Program-made: the position numbers and the translations under genes
The notes under the pieces: model-generated
Told to the model about the DNA's origin: nothing
Seen by the model: only the letters and a program-made list of their open reading frames with translations
Database searches by the model: none
Source: Mesocentrotus franciscanus
Taxonomy: Eukaryota > Echinodermata > Echinoidea > Camarodonta > Strongylocentrotidae
Direction: 5' to 3'
DNA: 64,000 nucleotides
Assembly: GCA_037976565.1 (NCBI GenBank)
Contig: CP137679.1
Span: forward strand, 10,762,992-10,826,991
Shown: positions 26,901 to 38,900 of the stretch, piece after piece
Position numbering within the stretch: the first letter of the stretch is position 1
Layout: each line of letters begins with the position of its first letter

Positions 26901-29900
26901 AATAAAATAGGGTACATAATTCGAAAATAAAAACTATTACTGAATAAGAACCAGGTTCATAATTCGAAATGAAAAAGGGTTCATAATTCCGAAAATTAAA
27001 TAGGGTTCATAATTCGAAAATGAACTAAGGTACCTTAAAGGAGGGCAAGGGGACCAAACGACTGAGCAGCCCCCTCTCCGTATCAAGAATAATTTTTTTA
27101 AAAGGGAAAATAAAAACTATTACTGAATAAGAACCAGGTTCATAATTCCGAAAATGAAATAGCGTTCATAATTCCGAAGGTTTGTATTTCCATACTCTGT
27201 TCACACTCATTATTATCTGAGGGGTCCACAATTTACAAGCTCTGCTTTTCAGTGGACCTCTCCATTTCATGTCTTCTCACCCCCGCTATAATAAAAAACA
27301 CACACGATTTCCCATCCTCTCACAATTCCACGATGTGCGCGTATCGCTATTATAAAATCCTCCATTGATAAATATAGGGGCATGCCGAATGTTTAGGAAA
27401 TTTAATTCCTGTTTACTCTCCTTATCTTTGAATGGAATATAAGTTTTATTTCATTTCATTTCATTTTCATTTTTCATTTCAAACAAAATACGATACATAA
27501 TAACAAATACAATGTAAAATGTATACAAAACATAGTTACATTAGTAATAAACAATCTTAAAAGACATTTATACATTTGAGGAAGACAAAAATTGAATTAT
27601 AAATTTAACTGCATTTAAATTTTGAGGAAATGGAGAGGTCCACTGAAAAGCAGAGCTTGTAAATTGTGGAACCCTCAGATAATAATGAGTGTGAACAGAG
27701 TATGGAAATACAAACCTTCGGAATTATGAACGCTATTTCATTTTCGGAATTATGAACCTGGTTCTTATTCAGTAATAGTTTTTATTTTCCTTTTAAAATT
27801 ATTCTTACGGAGAGGGGGCTGCTCAGTCGTTTTGGTCCCCTTGCCCTCCTTTTAAGGAGGGTTCATAATTCCGTAAAAAACGACTGAGCAGCCCCCTCCC
27901 TTCCTCTCCGTATCAAGAATAATTAAAAAAGGGAAAATAAAAACTATTACTGAATAAGAACCAGGTTCATAATTCCGAAAATGAAAAAGGGTTCATAATT
28001 CTGAAAATTAAATAGGGTTCATAATTCCGAAAGTGAAATAAGGTACCTTAAAAGGAAGGCAAGGGGACCAAAACGGCCGAGCAGCCCCCTCTCCGTATCA
28101 AGAATAATTTTTTTTAAGGAAAAGAAAACTTATTACTGAATAAGAACCAGGTTCGTATTTCGAAGGTTCATAATTCGAAAATGAAAAAGGGTTCATAATT
28201 CCGAAAATTAAATAGGGTTCATAATTACGAAAATGAAATTAGGTACCTTAAAAGGAGGGCAAGGGGACCTAAACGACTGAGCAGCCCCCCTCTCCGTATC
28301 AAGAATAATTTTTAAAAAAAGGGAAAATAAAAACTATTACTGAACAAGAACCAGGATCATAATTCGAAAATGAAAAAGGGTTCATAATTCGAAATTTAAA
28401 TAGGGTTCATTATTCCGAAAATTAAATAAGGTACCTTAAAAGGAGGGCAAGGGGACCAAAACGATTGAGCAGCCCCCTCCTCTCCATATCAAGAATAATT
28501 TTGGAAAGGGAAAATAAAAACTATTACTGAATAAGAACCAGGTTCATAATTCCGAAAATGAAAAAGGGTTCATAATTCTGAAAATTAAATAGGGTTCATA
28601 ATTCCGAAAGTGAAATAAGGTACCTTAAAAGGAAGGCAAGGGGACTAAACGGCCGAGCAGCCCCCTCTCCGTATCAAGAATAATTTTTTTTTTTTAAGGA
28701 AAAGAAAACTTATTACTGAATCATAACCAGCTAGGTTCGTATTTCCGAAGGTTCATAATTCCGAAATTGAAAAAGGGTTCATAATTCCGAAAATGAAAGA
28801 AGGCTCATAATTCCGAAGGTTAATTCCTAAAATGAAAAAGGATTCATAATTCCGAAAATAAATAAGGGTTTATAATTCGAAAATGTAATAGGGTTCATAA
28901 TTCGAAGGTTTGTATTTCCAAAAATAAAAAAGGGTTCATAATTCGAAAATGGAAAACTTCAAAAGGGTTCATAATTCGAAAATGAAAAAGGGTTCATAAT
29001 TCGAAAATGAAAAAGGGTTCATAATTCGAAAATGAAAAAGGGTTCATAATTCCGAAAATTAAAGAGGGTTCATAATTCGAAGGTTTGTATTTTCAAAAAT
29101 AAGAAAGGGTTCATAATTCCGAAAATGGAAAAGGGTTCATAATTCCGAAAATGAAAAAGGGTTCATCATGATAATTCCGAAAATTAAAGAGGGTTCATAA
29201 TTCCGTAAAATAAAATAAGGTACCTAAAAAGGAGAAAGGTGGGGGACCAAAACGACTGAGCAGCCCCCTCAAGACCTAAAAAAAGGAGAGAGATAAAGGG
29301 AAAAGCAAACTTTACTGAATAAGAACCAGTGAATCATGCGGCCGCCGGATACTTCTATCTTTCCTTATGTTATTCTTTGTTCTTATTCATCTATCATTTC
29401 CTCTTTCTATCTTCATTTCCTTATTCTTTGTTTTTCTTCTATCTTCTTCTCTTTCTATCTTGCCTAATGTTAGGCTATTCTTTGTTTTTATCCTTCTTTC
29501 ATTTCCTCTTTCTATCTACAAGCTAACATCAAGAAAGAAAGAATTATCAGGTGCCTGCCAGATAATTATCTTTCCTTATCATGATTATGTTATTTTCCTT
29601 CTATCTTCTTCACTTTCTATCTTTCCTTATTCTTATTCTTTGTTTTTATCTATCTATCTCTCATTATGTCATTCTTTGATTTTATTTTTCTATCATTTCC
29701 TCTTTCTATATACATCATAACAACATTATATGGCGGCCGCCATATAATTTTCTGGCGGCCGCCACATTATTATTTTCGATAAAAGCAGAAAATGCGGGAA
29801 CATTGGACATTGGACATTGGAGAAAAAAATAACCGCGAAAGATACGAAAGCCGGGTATGAGGTCAGTGGAAAATGCGAGGCAAGCAGTTATGTAATGTGT

Positions 29901-32900
29901 TACTGTGCACATGGGCGTCATCGGCGAGTATCTTGCAAGTTCTCAGGGGCTGCCAGCAATAAGAAAGGTAGGCCAATTATTAAAAGACACCAAAAGAGCA
30001 TCTGGACATAATATGCACATCGTTTCGGGGGAGTATTTCTATTGTTGAGCATTTTGTTGACCACATAATTGTCCGGTGAGGAGATGCCGTCATTTGTGCA
30101 TAGCCAGACATGGATACAGCTCCGCGGGCTGTGCAGCGCAGCCCTAGCGCTAGGCGACTGATCGTGGAGCAAGTCATCGTGCATGCAGCTTGCTACCAAA
30201 CGCAAAGACGGCAGTTCAGCTCAGCGAGATAGCTCGCTAGCAGACAACAGTTCTCACGCTGGGCGAGAATGAGTGCGCGTTTCGGCGATGAAACCGCTGT
30301 ATGTTTTCGTTCAACCGAGAGAGGGCGTTAGACCGTTAGGAGATTCAAACAAGTTATTCAACGGTTTCCTCGCGAAAAGGGTATACGACGAGGGTTGTTT
30401 TAACACCCGAATTCTTCTAAATGCGTCAAGATAATAGAGAAATATTGATTACATTTGCTATTTTAGTGTCCATCGAACCTTTTATGATCATAAATTACCA
30501 GTTTTGCTGTCAATACGTTTTTATTACCAGTACTCAAGTTTAGCTTTAACCTCAGGTTAAGTTTTTGATGATGATGCAACATCATAGTCTAAGTTTGTTG
30601 ACCTGAAATGACCTTTGACCTTGACTTTGTGACCTGAAATTTTCCTCACATGATTGGGGATACTTGATAACCCTTTAGTCCAAGTTTCATTTAATAGGAC
30701 CTTATACTTTCAAAATGACATTAACAATTCAAAAACTTAACCTTAGGTTAAGTTTTGATGTTGACGCCGCCGCCGCCGCCGCCGCCGCCATCGCCGCCAC
30801 CGGAAAAGCGGCGCCTATGTCTCGCTTTTTGCTACGCAGGCGAGACAAAAATTACATAAGAAAAGGTGATAGAAGGAAGAAACAGAGAATAACATAGGAA
30901 AGACAGAAAGATAAAGTGATAGAATGATTAAGGAATAACATAAGAGAAGGTGATAGAAGGAAGAAACAGGGAATAACATAAGGAAAAAACAGAAAGAGAA
31001 AGTGATAGAATGATAAAAACAAAGAACATAAGAGAAGGTGATGGAAGGAAGAAACAAGGAATAACATAAGGAAAGACTGAAAGAGAAAGTGATAGAACTT
31101 GATAGAAAAAAAGAATAACTTAAGAGAAGGTGACAAAAGGAAGAAACAAAGAATAACATAAGGAAAACAGAAAGAGAAAGTGATAGAACGATAAAAACAA
31201 AGAACACAAGAGAAAGTGATAGAAGGAAGAAACAAGGAAAGAAAGAAAGAGAAAGTGATAAAATGATAAAACAAAGAATAACATAAGAAAAGGTGATAGA
31301 AAAAGAAACAAAGGATAGCAAGAGGAAACAATAGAATAATAAAAAGAACATACCTAGTTTAATTATACAGAGTCGTCTGGAAGTTTGATCAGGGATACCG
31401 ATGAAACTGCACTCACATTGACGTTTTCACGACGACGGGGATTCACGGAAATTGCCCCCGACTCCCGTCGTGTGATTTGGAAGGGAACGTGGGCACAGAA
31501 GCTCGCGCATGCGCAGGGTATAAATATGACGTCACGCGTCGTAGCCCACGTCGGGTGCCTAAATCGAAAGCTCGCTATTATGAAACAGGGACCTGGTCTT
31601 AATCTTACCTCAGCCCAGAAGCAGACACAGAGAGAACAGCTGGACAGGAGGAACGGGTAGTACATGCTCAAGATGTTTGCTGCCCAGTGATTAGGAATGT
31701 ATTTCTGGAAAGAAAGAGGGTCAAGATTCAGTTACTTTATGTCTTTTAAAAAAAATATTAAAAAACATTAGAATTGATATTTGTGGAGTTAGCCAAGAAT
31801 ATGATACCTGCACATATATGTACACTGACAACTGTAAAAAAAAAAAGACAACCCGCCAATAAATTAAGAGTTTTAATCTAGTGCTATATATCAATTTTTA
31901 AAAAAGTAACATTAATGTTCATTTACATAACATCTGAAAAATAGGATGAAAGGCTAGTAGAGCAAATATTTCATATTAATAATTAACTTTCCAAATTACA
32001 AATGCACTTTTTCCTGTATGTTAAATGACTTGTGACACATGTCATGTGACACTCAAGTGCAATTATTTAGCCCACTTCGCTGAATGAAATTTTTATTGAG
32101 TGTCACATATAGTCCAAAATGGTTGCTAACTTCAACCACGCTTACCAAGAGTGTAAAGTAGAGTCCTCTGCTGAAGGTAGCCAGTATTACCATGATGTAG
32201 AGAGTCTTCTGGGTTGAGATGCGACATGCTGCAGACAGCGAATGCGTCTTGGCACGCTGGAACTCTGAGCGCATGCACAAAATCTAGATGAAAGAAATAG
32301 ATGAAAGTCAACAAAGGTCAGTCAAAACTGCTTTAGTGACCACCCGTCTACAAAGACCACCTGCCTACAAAGATCACATTTTTTGTTTTTCTTGAAAATG
32401 GTTTCTCATTGAAACATGTACTAAAGGAACCTGTCTACACCACCTGATCTACAAATACGACTTTTTGTGTTTCCCTTGGGTGGTCGTTATAGGCAGGTTT
32501 GACTGTAATAGAATGAGGGAGTTGAATTTTGAGCTTTTTCTTTGCATATTTCATTTAAGTTACATATCTGTTTGGTATACAAGTAAACCACTTGGCTTAT
32601 TTCTAAAAGTGTAAATCACAAAATGACTGATGCTTTAAACTCACATATGCATACTTTTTGTGATTAATCAAAGTAGAAACATACATATATATATTAATTT
32701 TCTTAATCAAATCATATCCTACACACAGTAAATTTTACATATTTAAATTACCGGTATGACTATAAAAATGTTGATGCATAGTGAACAGTGGGTGACATTT
32801 CTTATTATATACTCTATCATTTAATGGGGAAATCCACCCTGATATTAAGTTGGTTCTGATTGAGGAAAAATTTGAGAAACATATCAGTGAAGGTTTGAAC

Positions 32901-35900
32901 AATATCAAATAAAAAAAATAAGAAAGTTTTCAATTTTTGAAGATGCGATTGATCAAACACAACCTGATAGCTCTGTTAAACATATCTTGCGAGGTCCCCT
33001 CCCATTTCTCCTATGCTCAGAAATCAAATATTTCTATCTCTATATTGAGAAAATTTTGATCGGTCACACACCCAAGACATAATCATTGCAAATATATTTT
33101 TACACAGCTCCTGCATGAAACGAATCTATTCCTTCATCAATAACTAAGAAAATGAAAGCTGATGAAATATTCTCTACAGAGCAAATGGGAGAGGACCTTG
33201 CAAGGTATGTCACAACATTGCTAATTTGTGTTTGATTGATAACAATATTTAATCTCAAGAAATCGTTACTGTCATATATATTTCCAGGGGGGTGTTTCAC
33301 AAAGACTAAGATCAACTTTAAGTTGGACTTAACTATGGCAGGCCATTCATGCCACTGTTTGCTCTCAACGTTTACTGGCATTGGTCTCTCAAGGGACGTA
33401 CAAACCATGGTCACAAATCTACAGAATTTACACTTTTTGATAGTTCATTATTTAAGGAAAAAATATTATCTAAAGATCGTAATGGTGAGAGCAAACAGTG
33501 GCATGAATGGCCTGCCATATTTAAGTCCAACTTAAAGTCGATCTTAGTCTTTGTGAAACACCCTTGTTTATGGCGGCTCAGCTACAGCCGGGGTAATAAT
33601 ATGATAATTTGTATTAAGCGCAGCAGAGTAGATTCATATAGTAACTGCACTATAAAAATGGACCAATTATCATTATTATTATTATCTATCTAATTTGCTC
33701 AAAATTTCAATGGCCTGCTTTTATTAAACCCAACTAAATATTAGGATGGACTTTCTTACTATTTATAATGATTATTTAGTCATGTCAAAACCAGAAAATA
33801 CATCTCAAACCTAACACTTTCTACCCCCCTCTCTCTCTCTCTCTCTCTCTCCCTCTCTCTCTTTCTCTCTCCCTCCCTTAAAATACTGGCTTTATAATTC
33901 ATTATACACTGTAGGTGACATGTATTGACTCCATGATTAATAATTCATAATTGCAATATCTTGTCACGTCAAAATCTGATAATAAATGAAACACACAAAC
34001 ATATTAATATATACCGAGTATTCCCCCAATATCATGCATACTGTACATGTATATGGAAAGATTATACTTCCTATTGTTTGCTGAAGGTTCCAAGAGATAA
34101 GTGTCATACAAAGTCAACATCTAAAGTAGATAAGGCATTGTGTTCAGATACAACTGTATGTGTGATGGCGATTGAGCTGGGCTGTTTCTTAATCAAGAGA
34201 AGTGCTCAACTTTAGATGAAACCGTCATGAGTAGTTCTTCTTATGATTTGATACCACACATGTGTACACACATTCAAAAATATATTAAATGTACATTTCC
34301 CTTAAAGAGAAAGACCAGTTCTGGTCATGCAATTGCACTGTGAAAGAAACGTTGTGGAATCGATCAGAAAAGGTTGATCATCTAGCATATAAGTATTGGT
34401 ATGTACTGCAAGGTTCTGGAATCATCAAAATGATAAGAAATTTGGCCCAGTCTCGGTAAAGTTACAAGCACTGTACACAGAAAGATGTATATGGGACTAC
34501 ACGACCACGTGCGCGATATCTATTTGGTCCCAATAGATATAATAATTTATCAAATATATCAATTAGTAGGCGGTTTCCCGGCAAAATTTGTATCATCACG
34601 TATTAGTCAAAACATATTCTTTCACATGATTGGTAATGAGAGCTTCCATTTCATTTTTTTGAGAGAGGGGCGTTTCCAAAACTGGTCTTTACCTTTAAAC
34701 ACCTGTACCAATATATTCAATCCAACTATCCTACCCCTTCCATTTTCTCTCTGTCAATGTCTCTTTTCCTCTCCCCCCCCCCCTCTCTCTCTCTCTTCCC
34801 CTCTTCCTCTCTCTCTCTCTCTCTCCCTCCCTCCACCCGCTCTTTCTCCCCCTCTTCCTCTCTCTCTCCCCCTCTTCCTCTGTCTCTCTTTCTCCCCTCT
34901 TACTCTCTCTCTCTATTCGCCTCTTCCTCTCTCTCTCTCTCTCCCTCCCTCCACCCGCTCTTTCTCCCCCTCTTCCTCTCTCTCTCCCCCTCTTCCTCTC
35001 TGTCTCTCTTTCTCCCCTCTTTCTCTCTCTCTCTCTCCTCTCCTTCTCTCTTCCCTCCGTAAATGCTGCAGGTCTGTCAGCACCTAGGGTTTTCCCCTCT
35101 TCCTCTCTCTCTCTCTCTCTCTCTCCCTCCCTCCATCCACCCCATCTCTCTCTCTCTCCCTCCCTCCACCCGCTCTTTCTCCTCCTCTTCCTCTCTCTCT
35201 CCCCCTCTTCCTCTCTGTCTCTCTTTCTCCCCTCTTTCTCTCTCTCTCTCCTTTCCTTCTCTCTCCCCTCCGTAAATGCTGCCGGTCTGTCAGCTCCTAG
35301 GGTTTTCCCCCCTCTGTCTCTCTTCCTCTCTATAACTTTTCCCCTCCCCCCACAGTCCTTACATCCACCCCTTCCCCTTTTCTCTAGAACTCTCCCCTGT
35401 CTCAATAGCAAAGAACCAGAGCTGCCAACCTTGTGCGACCAAAAAAAGGAACCATGATGGCAAAGAAAAGGAATTTCAAGCAAAAAAAAAAGGAATTCAT
35501 TAAAACGAAACTTACAACCACGCGCGACACACTTCCAACGCAGAAATGTCCATTCCTCATGCTGTTTTTTCCATACAAGCAGGTATTTTTGTTGTGTTAT
35601 TTTGGTATCATCGGCATTTCATTCTTTTTGAGAATATTTTTCTCTTCAAGTATGTTTTCAAGTATGCTTTAGATTTATTTTTCTATTGAATTTGTGATCA
35701 AATCAACATTTTAGGGCAGTTGTTTGACGTGCGGTATGTTAAAAAAATTTTTTTTTTTTAAAACGTATTTTATGAAGAAAAAACGTACTACCGTAATTTA
35801 AAGACAAAAACAGAGTAATTCCGGCAAAAACGGAATGATTGGCAGCTCTGTAGAACACATCATAAGAAGACCACAAAGAGTAAATATCTATCTGTCTGCA

Positions 35901-38900
35901 AAAAAAATTATTTCAAATGTGTCAACATATTTGCTTTAAACACACGTGGCAAGTTACTGTAAAGATATGGACTTGACTTGCTATCACAGATATCATAAAA
36001 TCCTCCTTCAGTTATCTATAGCGCTACTACCCTAAATACAAACAAACTTAAAAAACAACTGATGTGCTATTAAGTCACCAGCTATCTCAATCTTCATCAT
36101 TCTTAGTAGATCATTCAGTCTTTGTAATGCGAAACATGTTTGAATAAACCTTTATTGAATTGAATTGAATTGAAACATTGAAAACGTATTTTGAATAAAA
36201 ACGTATTTCAAAAACGAATGTTTGAATAAATCTTTATTGAATTGAATTGAATTAAAACATTGAAAACGTATTTTCCTTTCAACATTGGGGAAAGCTTTAT
36301 AAAGTTACTGAAAAACCTTAAAGTGGAATTCAATCTTGATAGCAAAAACTAATCTAGAAGAAAGCACTAATATTAGAGAAGCAGAAAGGTGAAAGTTTGA
36401 ATGAATCAATGAAATCGGACAAAAAAATGAGAAAGTTATGAATTTTTTCAATGACTATAGGTATGGGCTCTTCAAATCGGCTGAATCTGTAATGTCTCTG
36501 TGATGTAGTGGTGGAAAACTTTCCCATTTGTTCCAACACATAAAATGACTTAAATTTAATTTTTCAAACATGTATGACTCGGGATGGTGTTTTCTTTGTA
36601 GAGGACCTGTAATAATATACTCTCCATGATATATTTTGAGTAGTGCCCTATAGGGTGAAGGCACTTGGAAGAAAAAAAGAAATTAGTGATTTTTTTTGCA
36701 TGACAAACGGGAGAGTAATCCGTCACTACGTCACAATCCACTGACAAAATTGCCAATTTGAGATTCGCATATCTGTAGTGATCTCATATTTCAAACATTC
36801 ATAACTTTCTTATGATTGGTCCGATTAATTTAAAACCTTTCACTATTCTGTTTCTCGATTTTTTTGCTTTCATTCAAATGATCTTATTACAAGGGTTGGA
36901 TAGCCCTTCAAGCTCACAAGTTACAAAAATTGTTACAAAGAATGGTTTTAACATTAAAAAAAAAACCTGTTGCAAAGTCCACTACTTAAAAGAGTTGTAC
37001 TTCAATGATTTTGCAGCATAAAACTTTATGCTAAAAAAATTGTAAAGTTCAGGGCCCTGTTTCATAAAACTTGTTATCAATTACAAGTTACAATAACTGT
37101 TATAAGCTACTGAAATCGTGGCATTTGATTGGCTGAATGCAAACTTGTCATAGAAATCTTGCATTTGTTATTGATAACGAGTTTTATGAAACAGGGCCCA
37201 CATTTACATATAGTATCTACAGTTATCTTGCTTAGATAACTTTGGTCTGCCCCCTCCCTCCAACAAAAATCCCCCTTCCCCCAAAAAAAAAAAAAAAACT
37301 AGAACAATATGGTGCCCTAGTATGGAAGCTACTCACCAATTGGATGGTGGATACGCAACACAGAAGATAAAATACTGATCCAAATGCAATGAAGTAGGTA
37401 TTGTTGTACTCGTCACAATCGCCGCCCTGAAATTGAACCTAGATGGGATACATCAAAGAAAAGGACAAAAACATTAACAATATTAATGACAAGTTTTACA
37501 AGAAAACTAATCATTGGCTGATCAATTAAACTTTCAAAAATGGGCATCTTGAATAAGAAATTTGGTCTCAGTCATAATTTACAACTTCAATGGGTCTAAT
37601 CATCTTTTTAAAAAATATACATATATGTTTAAAGAGCCATTCTCATATCCTTTATATCAGCGCTGCTCAACCTTTTAAAACTTTGGCTTAACTGTACAAG
37701 TGAGTAAGAAAGCAAAGGATTTAGGATCTTTTAACCCTCCAACACACAATTTCATTCGCATTTTAACCCATTATGCATGGACAGGAAAATTGGCAAGGGA
37801 CCATGGCAACCATAGGCGGGAGCTGAGAAAAAAAAAGACATTTTCATTATGGTATGCTGAATTTCAGCTGTGCTATGTATGCTCAGACACATTTTCATTC
37901 TTTAAAATTCTATTTAAGCCATTGCCCACTGGAACTGGGTTGTTCCTGTATAATACATCAGGGGGGTGTTTCACAAAGACTAAGATCAACTTTAAGTTGG
38001 ACTTAACTATGGTGGCAGGCCATTCATGCCACTGGTTGCTCTCACCATTATGATCTTTAGATATTTTTTCCTTCAATAATGAACCATCAAAAAATGTAAA
38101 TTCTGTAGATCTGTGACCTTGATTTGTACCTCCCTTGAGAGACAAATGCCAGTATATGGGAAGAGAAAACAGTGGCATGAACGGCCTGCCATAGTTGAGT
38201 CCAACTTAAAGTCGATCTTAGTCTTTGTGAAACACCGCCCTGGACATATGAGAATTCAGTATTCAATGGGTTATAATATATTTTTGGCCGACATTGCAGC
38301 CCACTGGTCGAGAAACGCTGGTTTTAAATCACCTTTATAGTGTACCAATCACCTAAAAAATTGTTTGTGTACAGCTGGAATGTATCAAACAAACATCAAA
38401 AAACCGTAACTGGCTATTCATGGACTAATGGATGAGGAATATAAAAAAAAAAAGAATAAACCTGCTCATACAGTATATACGGAACCCAATTTGAACTTGG
38501 GTTCTGTGCGAGTCCTATTTTAAACAAATGCGTTGTTGTTGTTTTAGTTTTTCGGTGTGTATCAGTCAGTTGTGAATATTTACGCCAAAATCTATTCGCA
38601 TTAACCAAACTAAAAGGAAGGAGAAGAAAGAGAGAAAGAAAAAAACTTGACGCTGCACAATTTTCCGCAATTTGTGGAGATTCTTGACAGGCTGTCAGCA
38701 TAAATTGTTGGCCGTTTTTTATGTATTTTCTGGCCAGCTTGGTGCGGTACGTTGAACAGGTGCATTGAGGTGCATTGAGTAGTTACTCACAAGTCGCTTT
38801 TATTTGAATTGAGAGTGCATTTAAACTTGCAAAATCTTTTTAAAGAAGTAATAATTGAAGCTCTTATTTTGAATATGGTATTACAACACAGAACTACTAG

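Noticed and set aside
26080..29340. CRISPR-like array
   Set aside because: Repeats are contiguous with variable short units and no unique spacers, in eukaryotic DNA.
30815..31351. 178-codon minus-strand frame
   Set aside because: Inverted copy of the same minisatellite.
34731..35483. 250-codon minus-strand Arg/Glu/Gly-rich frame
   Set aside because: Entirely composed of a CT-rich minisatellite read on the purine strand.
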